From: Bufo bufo
Lineage: Eukaryota > Chordata > Amphibia > Anura > Bufonidae
Length of the DNA: 64,000 bases
NCBI RefSeq assembly: GCF_905171765.1
Contig: NC_053391.1
Location: 692,133,175-692,197,174 of the forward strand
Direction: 5' to 3'
The notes below the pieces were generated by a model, which searched no databases, was not told the origin of the DNA, and saw only the letters and a program-made list of their open reading frames with translations. This document shows positions 1 to 9,758 of the stretch, one piece after another (the first letter of the stretch is position 1; each line of letters starts with the position of its first letter). A program made the translations under genes and the position numbers.

Positions 1-601
1 ACCTAGGGTGATGTAGGGCGTCTGAGTCGAACATAGGTTCGCCTGCTGCATCGAACAATGTGTCAGACAGGTTAGTGGTGGAGGAGGATGCTACGTCTCT
101 GGCCAAGGAGGCCGCAGGAGCGGGGACTGAGGGGCCTGGAGTAGGGAGAGAGACATCCTCCTCTGATATATAATCCACATCCGCAAAAGCCTCCTCGTCC
201 GATGCTCTGTCAGAGTCAGACTCATTAGGGGATTGTGCTCTAGCACACTTCCATGTTCGCACCCGTTCTGCCTGGCGTGATGAGGCCCTCTTACGTGAAC
301 TGTGCACGTGATCTTGGGTGGCAGGATGCGCACCAGTCAAGTTCTCCTGTGGAACAGGAGGTTCAGTATAGGTAGGCTGTGGTGTGGTCTGGGTATCTTG
401 CAGAGCTACTCTGGTAGGCTGAGCAGATAGCGCTTGAGTAATGCTCTGTGATAATATAGTGGTCATGGAGCCCATGGCTGCCATGATGGCATCAGACACA
501 GAGCGCTGAAGTGCCAGCGCCTGTGTATCATCCCCAGTGGCCTTTTGATCCTCAGGAGAGGAGGGGGGAACATTAATAGGAGTCTGGGCAGAGTAAGACA
601 T
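1..601 (-). CDS. DIRS-like retrotransposon ORF1 (gag-like), N-terminal part, runs off the window
   Basis: Reading the minus strand from the ATG at 601, the frame stays open for 200 codons to the window edge. The product starts MSYSAQTP, is rich in Ser, Pro, Gln and Asp, has a basic stretch around residues 100-117 and an acidic stretch around residues 125-150, and ends in ...MFDSDALHHPR at the edge. The acidic linker followed by a DALxHPR segment is how I remember the ORF1 (gag-like) protein of amphibian and fish DIRS-type tyrosine-recombinase retrotransposons; that is recognition from memory, not a search. No frameshift or stop is present in the visible part, so this copy may be fairly young. 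The reverse transcriptase, RNase H and recombinase would lie to the left, outside the window. An alternative is the gag of another retroelement class. Confidence 0.5.
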   Translation of the reverse strand, partial: MSYSAQTPINVPPSSPEDQKATGDDTQALALQRSVSDAIMAAMGSMTTILSQSITQALSAQPTRVALQDTQTTPQPTYTEPPVPQENLTGAHPATQDHVHSSRKRASSRQAERVRTWKCARAQSPNESDSDRASDEEAFADVDYISEEDVSLPTPGPSVPAPAASLARDVASSSTTNLSDTLFDAAGEPMFDSDALHHPR

Positions 602-1280
602 GATGAGGCAAAATACTCAGGCAGGCTAAGCAATAGAAGGGGTTATGCAATACCCTAACCCTAGCACTGCAAAGCGCTGCAATTCCGCGCAATCAATAGG
701 TACCGCAGGTGTAGCAAAGACTGGCCGACAGGAGCAGCGAGCAGCGATGCAGGACTCGCTGTGGGGAGGAAGAGACGGACCAAATCCCGCGTGAAAAAGC
801 GTCCTGGTAAGCGAAAATGGCCACCGAGATCTCGCGAGAGGAAAGCGGCGGGGACCGAGATACAGCGCGGTAAGGGGAAATGGGTCAATCCAAACGGGGC
901 AGAAATCGCAATGGGAGGCAGTAAAAGCCTGGGAGGCAGATACAGGGTAAGAACCTAATGGGGATAAAAACAGTGGGAAGAACCCACGAGGGAGCGCTGC
1001 AAGTAAGGGTTAGTCACCCTAGATGAAAGCAGCGCAAACAAACCATAACCTGCAAATATAACAGAGTACAGCAATATCACAAGAGAAGTATATAGGTGTA
1101 CTTAACTGGTGGAGCAGCAAAGAAAGAGGAAGGTCCACAGGAGGAGCTGCCTATTATAGGGGCTGTAGGGGAGGGACCTTGGTTGCTATGGTAATTCTTT
1201 GTTTGTAAATTTTTTCCTTTGCTGCTATTGGTGGACAGTAAAGAAGGAGATAGCAATATGAGCCTCCGTGTCTTGCTATA
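602..1280 (-). other. Upstream/terminal region of the DIRS-like element, non-coding
   Basis: This 680-bp stretch lies directly upstream of the gag-like ORF start. It is GC-rich from about 660 to 960, then AT-richer with a CTTTGCTGCTATTGGTGGAC segment near 1218. I see no open frame worth calling. I infer it holds the 5' untranslated and terminal-repeat region of the element; its outer border with the minisatellite near 1280 is approximate. Confidence 0.35.
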
Positions 1281-1690
1281 AAACTCAGAATCAGTACAGG
1301 ATAAGTAATGTATGTACACAGAGACTGCACCAGCAGAATAGTGAGTGCAGCTCTGGAGTATAATACAGGATGTAACTCAGGATCAGTACAGGATAAGTAA
1401 TGTATGTACACAGTGACTGCACCAGCAGAATAGTGAGTGCAGCTCTGGAGTATAATACAGGATGTAACTCAGGATCAGTACAGGATAAGTAATGTATGTA
1501 CACAGTGACTGCACCAGCAGAATAGCGAGTGCAGCTCTGGAGTATAATACAGGATGTAACTCAGGATCAGTACAGGATAAGTAATGTAATGTATTTACAC
1601 AATGACTCCACCAGCAGAATAGTGAGTGCAGCTCCTGAGTATAATACAGGATGTAACTCAGGATCAGTACAGGATAAGTAATGTAATGTA
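1281..1690. repeat. 92-bp minisatellite, about 4.4 copies, left part
   Basis: The motif TCAGTACAGGATAAGTAATG starts at 1291, 1383, 1475, 1567 and 1664, giving a period of 92 bp and one 97-bp copy in which TAATG is duplicated. The array stops abruptly at a TA dinucleotide (1689-1690), where a Tc1-like element begins, and resumes at 7396. The open frames seen on the minus strand here are products of the repeat. Confidence 0.93.
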
Positions 1691-2052
1691 CAGTTGTGTT
1701 CAAAATTATTCAACCCCCAATGCTGTAAAGGGTTTTAGGGAATTTAGTGTACATTTGTAATTGTGTTCAGAATGAAATCTTACAAGGACTTTTTAAAGAA
1801 CCAAATGCAACTAAAATGACATCAATTGTTTTTGTAATACAGTATTAAATGTTTTTTTTGTGATTTCTTCATTGACACAATTATTCAACCCCTTAAAGAC
1901 TACCACTCTTAAGAACAGAGGTTCATTCAAGTGTTTTCGATCAGGTATTGAAAACACCTGTGGATGTCAAGGAGCAGCAATCAAGCATAATAAGCACCAA
2001 TTAGGCAGATTTAAAAGGACTGTGATACTCAGCTCCTTCTAGACATTTACAG

Positions 2053-2411
2053 GTGATTTCTCTTCACAGGAAGGGCAATGGCTATAAGAAGATTGCAAAG
2101 ATGTTAAACATACCAAGAGACACCATAGGAAGCATCATTAGAAAATTCAAGGCAAAGGGCACTGTTGAAACGCTACCTGGTCGTGGCAGAAAGAAGATGC
2201 TGACTTCGACTGCAGTGCGCTACCTGAAGTGCAAAGTGGAGAAAAGTCCCCGTGTGACTGCTGAGGAACTGAAAAAAGATTTGTCAGATGTGGGTACTGA
2301 AGTTTCAGCTCAGACAATAAGGCGCACACTGCATAATGAAGGCCTCCATGCCAGAACTCCCAGGCGCACCCCCTTGCTGTCTCCAAAGAATAAGAAGAGT
2401 CGACTGCAGTA
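2053..2411 (+). pseudogene. Tc1-like transposase family A copy 1, N-terminal DNA-binding part
   Basis: The frame encodes the N-terminal DNA-binding region of a Tc1-type transposase: a helix-turn-helix (KKIAKMLNIPRDTIGSIIRK), a basic PGRGRKK hinge, then a second helix-turn-helix reaching SRLQY. Comparison with the copy at 55117-56140 shows that roughly the first 18 codons, including the start, are lost through a small deletion near 2050. The frame is cut at 2411 by the TA target of the nested DD37E element; the catalytic domain resumes at 6662. Such proteins bind the terminal repeats of their own element and cut and paste it. This copy cannot make an active enzyme. Confidence 0.9.
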
Positions 2412-2739
2412 CAGGGAGTGCAGAATTATTAGGCAAGTTGTATTTTTGAGGATTAATTTTATTATTGAACAACAACCATGTTCTCAATGAACCCAAAAAA
2501 CTCATTAATATCAAAGCTGAATATTTTTGGAAGTAGATTTTAGTTTGTTTTTAGTTTTAGCTATTTTAGGGGGATATCTGTGTGTGCAGGTGACTATTAC
2601 TGTGCATAATTATTAGGCAACTTAACAAAAAACAAATATATACCCATTTCAATTATTTATTTTTACCAGTGAAACCAATATAACATCTCAACATTCACAA
2701 ATATACATTTCTGACATTCAAAAACAAAACAAAAACAAA

Positions 2740-3362
2740 TCAGTGACCAATATAGCCACCTTTCTTTGCAAGGACACTCAAAAGCCTGCCATCCATGGAT
2801 TCTGTCAGTGTTTTGATCTGTTCACCATCAACATTGCGTGCAGCAGCAACCACAGCCTCCTAGACACTGTTCAGAGAGGTGTACTGTTTTCCCTCTTTGT
2901 AAATCTCACATTTGATGATGGACCACAGGTTCTCAATGGGGTTCAGATCAGGTGAACAAGGAGGCCATGTCATTAGATTTTCTTCTTTTATACCCTTTCT
3001 TGCCAGCCACGCTGTGGAGTACTTGGACGCGTGTGATGGAGCATTGTCCTGCATGAAAATCATGTTTTTCTTGAAGGATGCAGACTTCTTCCTGTACCAC
3101 TGCTTGAAGAAGGTGTCTTCCAGAAACTGGCAGTAGGACTGGGAGTTGAGCTTGGCTCCATCCTCAACCCGAAAAGGCCCCATAAGCTCATCTTTGATGA
3201 TACCAGCCCAAACCAGTACTCCACCTCCACCTTGCTGGCGTCTGAGTCGGACTGGAGCTCTCTGCCCTTTACCAATCCAGCCACGGGCCCATCCATCTGG
3301 CCCATCAAGAATCACTCTCATTTCATCAGTCCATAAAACCTTAGAAAAATCAGTCTTGAGAT
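2740..3362 (-). pseudogene. DD37E transposase copy 1, C-terminal catalytic part
   Basis: Minus-strand frame matching residues from about 132 to the end of the intact relative at 36142-37158. It holds the first catalytic Asp (VLWTDEMR), the second (FMQDNAPSHAS) and the Glu in [15 protein letters not shown]-to-TAG change near 2862 (after SLNSV) stops the frame 41 codons early, although the remaining sequence still matches down to the family stop at 2740. The upstream end is cut at 3362 by the hAT-like insertion and the N-terminal domain lies at 6050-6443. Dead copy. Confidence 0.9.
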
Positions 3363-3590
3363 CAGTGCAGTTTCTAGGTAAAATTTCTCTCAGGGCGAGT
3401 GTCAAAAAAACTCCCCCCCCCCCCCCCCCTCAAAACTGCTCGATGAAATAAGTGTCTCCCCATTGTAAAAAATGTGTCACCACATTGCACGGACGGTCAC
3501 AGTGAAGCACCCAGTGACCCACTGTCCCACAGACTCAGGCTCTCACTCACAGCAGGCTTCTTTCTCAGCACTGCTCCGGGCGGGCGGTAA

Positions 3591-4400
3591 CAGGCAGGCA
3601 GTGCGGGCGGCGGTGCTCACCTCACTACTGTACGTCACACTGCGAATGACGTACAGTGAGTGAGCGCCGCCGCCCGCACTGCCTGCCTGTGGGGGGACAT
3701 TATTTTTATTAAGGATCACTATGGACATTATTTAGAATGGAGGGTGGTGTGAGTGTCATTATAACTGTATAATGTCTGATAGGCCTAGTCCTGAGTTATA
3801 TTACCCTGCCCTGTATAATAATGTACCCTGATACCCCTTAGTTATATTACTACAGCGGGGTAATATAACTAAGGGGTATCAGGGATGGGTACATTATTAT
3901 ACAGGGCAGGGTAATATAACTCAGCTCAGGACTAGGCCTATCAGACATTATACATTTATAATGAGTAATGACACCCACAGCAGCCTCCATTCTAAATAAT
4001 GTCCATAGTGATCCTTATTAAACTTAATGTCCCCCACAGTGACAGTGGCCCCCATTTTCATGTCTCCCACAGTGGCCCCCCCCCATTGTAATTAATGTCC
4101 CCCCATTGTAATTAATGTCCCCCCCATTGTAATTAATGTCCCCCCCATTGTAATTAATGTCCCCCCCATTGCAATTAATGCCCCCCCCCCATTGTAATTA
4201 ATGCCCCCCCAGACCATCACTCGCCTCACAGCAGGCATCAGCACTGCTCAGGGGCTCAGGGCGGGCGGTAACAGGCAGGCAGTGCGGCGCTCACTCACTC
4301 ACTGTACGTCACACGCCTGCGCCGCCTAGTGGGAGGAGCAGGCGCGTGACGTCAGTAAGTGCCGCCCGCACTGTCTGAAGAGTGAGAGGACTCGGCACTC
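3591..4400. repeat. Nested inverted repeats (three hairpins) inside the hAT-type insertion
   Basis: Hairpin 1: the CAGGCAGGCAGTGCGGGCGG arm at about 3591 pairs with its inverse ending near 3688, around a short loop. Hairpin 2: about 3700-3850 pairs with about 3860-4025, including AATGTCTGATAGGCCTAGTC and its inverse, with arms near 160 bp. Hairpin 3: the same GCAGTGCGGC / GTACGTCA sequence recurs in partly inverted form at about 4270-4375. Such structures are usual in non-autonomous hAT elements. Confidence 0.85.
4072..4206. repeat. 20-bp tandem repeat (CCCCCCATTGTAATTAATGT), about 7 copies
   Basis: Short tandem array of a C-run followed by ATTGTAATTAATG, with copies differing in the length of the C-run. 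No coding meaning. Confidence 0.9.
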
Positions 4401-4589
4401 GGGCACAGGTCAGGCGAGAGGCAGGGCCGGTGCGAGGATTTTTGCCGCCCTAGGCAAGAGAAAAATTGCCGCCCCCCCCCCCCCCCTTATCAGACATCAC
4501 ATATGTTCCACCCCTTTCTCAGCTTTTAAATTAAAATAACTGCTATGCTTCCCTTACTGTTAATCCAGCTTCTTGTAGCTGTCTCTTTT

Positions 4590-4805
4590 TGCGGAATGGA
4601 ATTGCGGACCCATATATTTCTATGGGGCCGCAATTCCGATCCTGAAAAAAATAGAACATGTCCTATTCTTGTCCACAATAGCGGACAAGAATAGGCATAT
4701 TCTCTTAGTGCTGGAAATGTGCGGTCCACAAAATGCGGAACGCACATTGCCGCTGTCCGTGTTTTGTGGATCCGCAAAACACATACGGACGTGTTAATGG
4801 GCCCT
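4590..4805. repeat. CG-rich palindromic dispersed repeat (amphibian MITE-like)
   Basis: Sequence with alternating TGCGGA / TCCGCA words, for example GTGCGGTCCACAAAATGCGG, ending in ACGGACGTGTTAATGGGCCC. Related in style to the repeats at 8650-8875 and 22722-22991. The family name is not known to me; the class is recognised from frog genomes. Confidence 0.5.
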
Positions 4806-4937
4806 AAATGTGAGGTAAATTAGTTTCCAATGTAGTATTAATAACTAAACAATTACATAATAAACATATTGCATGGTCTACTGACCACCAGGACAATAAG
4901 ATGATCTGGACTCTGGCTGCAGTCTGGCTCTGGGGAC

Positions 4938-5615
4938 TCCCTTGTCACTCTCTTCTCCCCCCCCCCCCTCCCTTGTCACTCTCATTCTACCCCCCCTCCA
5001 TTGTCACTCTCATTTCCTCCCCCCCTCCCTTGTCACTCCCATTCCCCCCCCTTGTCACTCTCATTTCCATCCCCACCCCTGTCACTCTCATTTCCATTCC
5101 CCCCCCTTGTCACTCATTTCCACCCCCCCCCTTGTCATTCATTTCCATCCCCCCCCCCTTGTCACTCATTTCCATCCCCCCCTTGTCACTCATTTCCATC
5201 CCCCCCCCTTGTCACTCATTTCCATCCCCCCCTTGTCACTCATTTCCATCCCCCCCCCTTGTCACTCATTTCCATTCCCCCCCCTTGTCACTCATTTCCA
5301 TTCCCCCCCCTTGTCACTCATTTCCATTCCCCCCCCCCCTTGCCACTCATTTCCATTCCCCCCCCTTGTCACTCATTTCCATTCCCCCCCCCTTGTCACT
5401 CATTTCCACCCCCCCCCCTTGTCACTCATTTCCATTCCCCCCCCCTTGTCACTCATTTCCATTCCCCCCCCCTTGTCACTCATTTCCATTCCCCCCCCCC
5501 TTGTCACTCATTTCCATTCCCCCACCTTGTCACTCATTTCCATTCCCTCCCCCCCTTGTCACTCATTTCCATTTCCCCCCCCCTTGTCACTCATTTCCAT
5601 TCTATTGTCAGTTTG
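4938..5615. repeat. C-rich minisatellite, about 26-bp unit (TTGTCACTCATTTCCATTCC plus C-run)
   Basis: About 25 tandem copies of TTGTCACTCATTTCCATTCC followed by 6-10 C. Several plus-strand frames stay open across it and give Pro/Ser/His-rich products, which I treat as artefacts. The variable C-run length makes this a likely spot for polymorphism and sequencing error. Confidence 0.93.
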
Positions 5616-5635
5616 TCACCTCTAGTGTAGCCTGT

Positions 5636-5806
5636 GTAGCGTGGCCGAGCTCTGTTTGGTCCGTGGTACAGGAGCATTTGTTTCCTGTACCCGGCCGGAC
5701 TGAAAGGAAGTGCTCACTTAGTGTGCACTTCCTGTCAGTCCGGCCGGGTACAGGAAACAAATGCTCCTGTACCGCGGACCGAACAGAGCTCGGCCACGCT
5801 ACATTA
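5636..5806. repeat. Hairpin with about 77-bp arms
   Basis: TAGCGTGGCCGAGCTCTGTT at the left pairs with AACAGAGCTCGGCCACGCTA at the right. The arms meet near 5718-5728 around AGTGC...GCACT. Part of the hAT-type insertion. Confidence 0.9.
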
Positions 5807-6049
5807 ACATGAGCAGAGACAGCAGGCAGGAGATTCTTTAGAGGAGCGGCAAGCGCTCAGCCGCTCAGGAGGCGCAGCATGAGGGGCGCCGCCGGCCTGC
5901 AATTATATATAACCAATTTTTTTTTTTTTACACCACACAGGGCGCACGGCAGAGAAACGACAAGAGGGCGCCCCTGCCGGCGCCCCCCTTCTGACAGCGC
6001 CCCGGGCGGCCGCCCGTCCCGCCCGCCCCTAGAAACGGCCCTGCTTGAT

Positions 6050-6443
6050 ATTTCTTGGCCCAGTCTTGACGTTTCAGCTTGTGTGTCTTGTTCAGTGGTG
6101 GTCGTCTTTCAGCCTTTCTTACCTTGCCCATGTCTCTGAGTATTGCACACCTTGTGCTTTTGGGCACTCCAGTGATGTTGCAGCTCTGAAATATGGCCAA
6201 ACTGGTGGCAAGTGGCATCTTGGCAGCTGCACGCTTGACTTTTCTCAGTTCATGGGCAGTTATTTTGCGCCTTGGTTTTTCCACACGCTTCTTGCGACCC
6301 TGTTGACTATTTTGAATGAAACGCTTGATTGTTCGATGATCACGCTTCAGAAGCTTTGCAATTTTAAGAGTGCTGCATCCCTCTGCAAGATATCTCACTA
6401 TTTTTGACTTTTCTGAGCCTGTCAAGTCCTTCTTTTGACCCAT
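6050..6443 (-). pseudogene. DD37E transposase copy 1, N-terminal DNA-binding part
   Basis: Starts MGQKKDLTGSEKSKIVRYLA and runs through two helix-turn-helix segments (STLKIAKLLKRDHRTIKRFI; then GVPKSTRCAILRD) to RQDWAKKY, where it is cut by the hAT-like insertion. It is nearly identical to residues 1-131 of the intact relative at 36142-37158. Together with 2740-3362 it makes one gene split by about 2.7 kb. No disabling change is visible in this half. Confidence 0.9.
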
Positions 6444-6661
6444 TTTTCCAAAGGAAAGGAAGTTGCCTAATAATTATGCACACCTAATATAGGGTGTTGA
6501 TGTCATTAGACCACACCCCTTCTCATTACTGAGATGCACATCACCTAATATGCTTAATTGGTAGTAGGCTTTCGAGCCTATACAGCTTGGAGTAAGACAA
6601 CATGCATAAAGAGGATGATGTGGTCAAAATACTCATTTGCCTAATAATTCTGCACTCCCTG

Positions 6662-7257
6662 TATACCAAAAGTCATGTGGACAAACCACAAAAGTGTTCT
6701 GTGGACTGATGAAACAAAATTAGAACTGTTTGGGCCCATGGATCAACGCTATGTTTGGAGGAGGAAGAACAAGGCCTATGAAGAAAAGAACACCTTGCCT
6801 ACTGTGAAGCATGGCGGGGGTCAATCATGCTTTGGGGCTGTTTTGCTTCTACAGGTACAGGGAAGCTTCAGCGTGTGCAAGGTACCATGAATTCTCTTCA
6901 GTACCAGGAGATATTGGATGGAAATGTGATGCAGTCCGTCACAAACCTGAGGCTTGGGAGTCGTTGGACCTTTCAACAGGACAATGATCCCAAGCATACC
7001 TCCAAGTCCACTAGAGCATGGTTGCAGATTAAAGGCTGGAACATTTTGAAGTGGCCTTCGCAGTCTCCAGACTTAAATCCGATTGAGAACCTCTGGTGGG
7101 ACTTAAAGAAAGCAATTGCAGCGCGCAAGCCTAAGAATGTGACTGAACTGAAGAATGGGCGAAGATACCCGTAGATCGCTGCAAGACACTTGTGTCAAGC
7201 TATGCTTCACGTTTACAAGCGGTTATAACTGGAAAAGGATGTTGTACTAAGTACTGA
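6662..7257 (+). pseudogene. Tc1-like transposase family A copy 1, catalytic part
   Basis: Continuation of 2053-2411 after the nested element. It shows the first Asp ([14 protein letters not shown]), the second ([12 protein letters not shown]) and [11 protein letters not shown] with 34 residues between the second Asp and the Glu: the DD34E signature. A one-base frameshift lies near 6818-6830 (GGGQSC in one frame, MLWGCF in the other) and a deletion after VTEL removes several codons, so the frame stops at 7174; the family's last codons (GKGCCTKY) are still legible to 7257. Inactive. Confidence 0.9.
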
Positions 7258-7395
7258 ATGTCACTTGGGGGTTGAATAAAACTGATAATGATGTGAGCAC
7301 AGAAAAGACATTTGTGGTTATTTCATTATAAATGTTATGTTATATTTGTCTGACTTACAAGTGTCTCTTTGATTTAATTGTAAACAACACAACTG

Positions 7396-7470
7396 TATGT
7401 ACACAGTGACTGCACCAGCAGAATAATGAGTGCAGCTCTGGAGTATAATACAGGATCTAACTCAGAGTAT
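7396..7470. repeat. 92-bp minisatellite, right remainder after the Tc1 insertion
   Basis: TATGTACACAGTGACTGCAC through ATACAGGATCTAACTCAG continues the unit interrupted at 1690, proving that the DNA between is an insertion. Confidence 0.92.
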
Positions 7471-8049
7471 TATTTTTCTTGACCAGGTTGAGAAGTTAAT
7501 CGTCAGAATTAGACAGTTGGGTAGATTTAGATGTGACTAAAAAAAGACATTTCGTTGACTATAACATAAAGAAAGATAAGAATAATGTGATCCTTATTGG
7601 AGAAATGATGCTTGTGACGGATACCACTCCTCGTGCCCGCTTGACGTCACCTAAGTTGAGCTCACGAGACGCAGTATGGTCACTTGTTACCAAAGCGTGA
7701 TGTTACGCCCTCCAGAGGAGCGGGTAAGGTCAGCTTGGTACAGTTTACACAGACACCTCCTGTCCACGCGGGCACAGAGAGGCAACAAGCTGAGAGAGCC
7801 TGGTCACTGCCGCAGTGAAAACAGCACCTCCTCAGCCCGGGAAATCTGCCACCAGCTTCTCGTTTGATATAAGCCTGGTCCGCTAATGGGATTATATAGG
7901 GTGAGAAACCAACCCGCGGTAGCTTATAACAAGGCCGAAACATGGACGTGGGGATTCGTGATCTAGATACAAGACAGCACAAGATTAAATTATATACTTA
8001 ATTGCCTTAAGCGCACACTAGCTATAACTCTATACACACAGAATATATA
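7471..8049. other. No gene recognised
   Basis: Unremarkable mixed-composition sequence with short frames only. A GC-richer part (7620-7870) might come from a retroelement untranslated region, but nothing diagnostic is visible. Confidence 0.4.
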
Positions 8050-8645
8050 CAGGGTGGGCCATTTATATGGATACACCTTAATAAAATAGCAATGGTTGGT
8101 GATATTAACTTCCTGTTTGTGGCACATTAGTATATGTCAGGGGGGAAACTTTTTAAGATGGGTGGTGACCATGGCGGCCATTTTGAAGTTGGCCATTTTG
8201 AATCCAACTTTTGTTTTTTCAATAGGAAGAGGGTCATTTGACACATCAAACTTATTGGGAATTTCACAAAAAAAACAATGGTGTGCTTGGTTTTAACGTA
8301 ACTATATTCTTTCATGAGTTATTTACAAGTTTCTGACCACTTATAAAATGTGTTCAATGTGCTGCCCATTGTGTTGGATTGTCAATGCAACCCTCTTCTT
8401 CCACTCTTCACACACTGATAGCAACACCACAGGAGAAATACTAGCACAGGCTTCCAGTATCCGTAGTTTCAGGTGATGCACATCTCGTATCTTCACAGCA
8501 TAGACGATTGCCTTCAGATGATACGAGATGTGCAGCACCTGAAACTACGGATACTGGAAGCCTGTGCTAGCATTTCTCCTGCGGTGTTGCTATCAGTGTG
8601 TGAAGAGTGGGAGAAAAGGGTTGCATTGGACAATCCAACACAAGT
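8050..8645 (-). mobile_element. Mariner-like element fragment with fold-back rearrangement
   Basis: Starts CAGGGTGGGCCATTTATATG after TA (8048-8049), an end I recognise from frog mariner-type elements. The minus strand from about 8538 to 8341 gives a transposase C-terminal relic (RILEACASIS...VLLSVCEEW). The segment 8371-8493 is then repeated in inverted form at 8520-8644 around a 26-bp loop, so the element is truncated and folded back. No opposite terminal repeat is found. Confidence 0.7.
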
Positions 8646-8649
8646 TACA

Positions 8650-8875
8650 AGTTACATTGACTTGAATGGGTCCGTGAACCGTTGTCCGTCCAAAAAATAG
8701 GACAGGTCATATTTTTTTGCCGGACAGGAAACACGGATCACGGATGCGGCTGCAAAACGGTGCATTTTCTGATTTTTCCACGGACCCATTGAAAGTCAAT
8801 GGGTCCGCGAAAAAAAAACGGAAAGCGGCACAATGGCCACGGATGCACACAACGGTCGTGTGCATGAGGCCTTAA
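8650..8875. repeat. CG-rich palindromic dispersed repeat (MITE-like)
   Basis: GAATGGGTCCGTGAACCG pairs loosely with internal inverse copies (CGGACCCATT, AATGGGTCCGCG), and the unit ends GTGTGCATGAGGCCTTA, an ending shared by many frog repeats of this kind. Non-coding. Confidence 0.5.
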
Positions 8876-9758
8876 GCAGAGAAAAAGTCAGTTACCGGGT
8901 AGATGAAAGTTTGTTTGGGTTATGAGGTGGAATAGGAGGGGGGAGTGATGTCAGCTGGTTCCCGGTCTCTCCAAACACATTGGCACGATGTGACCCCCTA
9001 TCAGAAAAGACACCGCCCGCTGGCTTGCATGGGCTTATGTCCTGTAGCTGGACGCTCCCCTCTCCTCCTCTGGGAAGGGTCCACCCCTACTTCTCTGGTG
9101 CTGGCAGCACATGACCCATAAAACCCCTTAGGGCTCATAGCCCCGGCCCAGAATGTTGCAGGAAGATGGTTCTGGGCCCAATTGATCCACCTGGGTTCCG
9201 GCTATAACTAGAGTCCAAGCATGGTACCGTTATTTGGTCTCTGCGGGGAGACATGTATATCTCCCCTCCCGGGCATCCTAGCCTCAAGCCAGGACCCCGT
9301 GGATGTTTGGCTTTGCCCCAGGATAGCAAAAAGATAACCGAATTATGCCTGGGATGGACGGACGATTCATAATTCATTTATGAAATGTAGGTGCCAACAT
9401 GTCTGGGAGGTATCATTGATCCTGAGACCTCCTGCTGAGGGTTTTCCTGCACAATTAGCTTGCCTCCAACCTGGCTGGTTGAGGTGTGACTTTATCCACC
9501 TGGGGCCTCCTTGAAGCCTGGACCCCTGGGCCTCCCTTGCTAGCTGACATAAGATGGCTGGGGGGTGAGAAAATATTGTGTCAAATAAATGACAATCAGG
9601 GCTGCCAATAAATGATAATCCATATTCCTCACATTGCTAATAAAATCTATGGGTCTTATGAGTGAGCCTCACTTTCTAGTTCTACTGGTACCACCATGAC
9701 AGGCTCTGTGAATCTGGTCTGCTATTCTATGGTCAGAGTCTTACATTTAGGACAAGCC
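8876..9758. other. No gene recognised
   Basis: About 880 bp with no convincing frame, tandem repeat or terminal repeat. It directly precedes the gypsy LTR, so it may be the older host sequence into which that element inserted. Confidence 0.4.

Larger units (their letters stand above)
3363..6043. mobile_element. hAT-type non-autonomous insertion, hairpin- and satellite-rich
   Basis: Ends are CAGTGCAGTTTCTAGG at 3363 and the inverse of CAGGGCCGTTTCTAGG at 6043, an imperfect 16-bp terminal inverted repeat. The flanks are CTTGAGAT (3355-3362) and CTTGAT (6044-6049). The intact DD37E copy at 35814-37376 has a single CTTGAGAT here, so this is an 8-bp duplication whose right copy lost two bases, as expected for hAT. 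No transposase is encoded. A second CAGGGCCGGTG end at 4424 suggests the 2.7 kb may be composite. Confidence 0.82.
2412..6661 (-). mobile_element. Tc1/mariner DD37E-type element, family B copy 1, nested in family A copy 1
   Basis: Outer ends are CAGGGAGTGCAGAATTATTA and its inverse TAATTCTGCACTCCCTG, flanked by TA at 2410-2411 and 6662-6663. Inner repeats (TGCATAATTATTAGGCAAC near 2605 and its inverse near 6463) give an IR/DR layout with two transposase-binding-like sites per end. The element is itself split by the hAT-like insertion at 3363-6043. An uninterrupted relative lies at 35814-37376. Confidence 0.93.
1691..7395 (+). mobile_element. Tc1-like (DD34E) element, family A copy 1, split by nested insertions
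   Basis: The element begins CAGTTGTGTTCAAAATT and ends with the inverse ...CACAACTG, flanked by TA on both sides (1689-1690 and 7396-7397), inside one unit of the 92-bp minisatellite. Without the nested 2412-6661 insertion it is about 1.46 kb, close to its relative at 54897-56504. The transposase is on the plus strand and is broken. Confidence 0.93.

Noticed and set aside
1154..1703. Overlapping minus-strand frames with YITYPVLILSYILYYT repeats
   Set aside because: Translation of the 92-bp minisatellite, not coding.
4901..5812. Proline/serine/histidine-rich frames up to 303 codons
   Set aside because: Translation of the C-rich minisatellite in three overlapping frames; no signal of a real protein.
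4424..6043. A separate complete hAT element from the CAGGGCCGGTG end at 4424 to 6043
   Set aside because: The flanks (GGCGAGAG and CTTGATAT) do not match, while the outer ends at 3363 and 6043 have an 8-bp duplication confirmed by the empty site.
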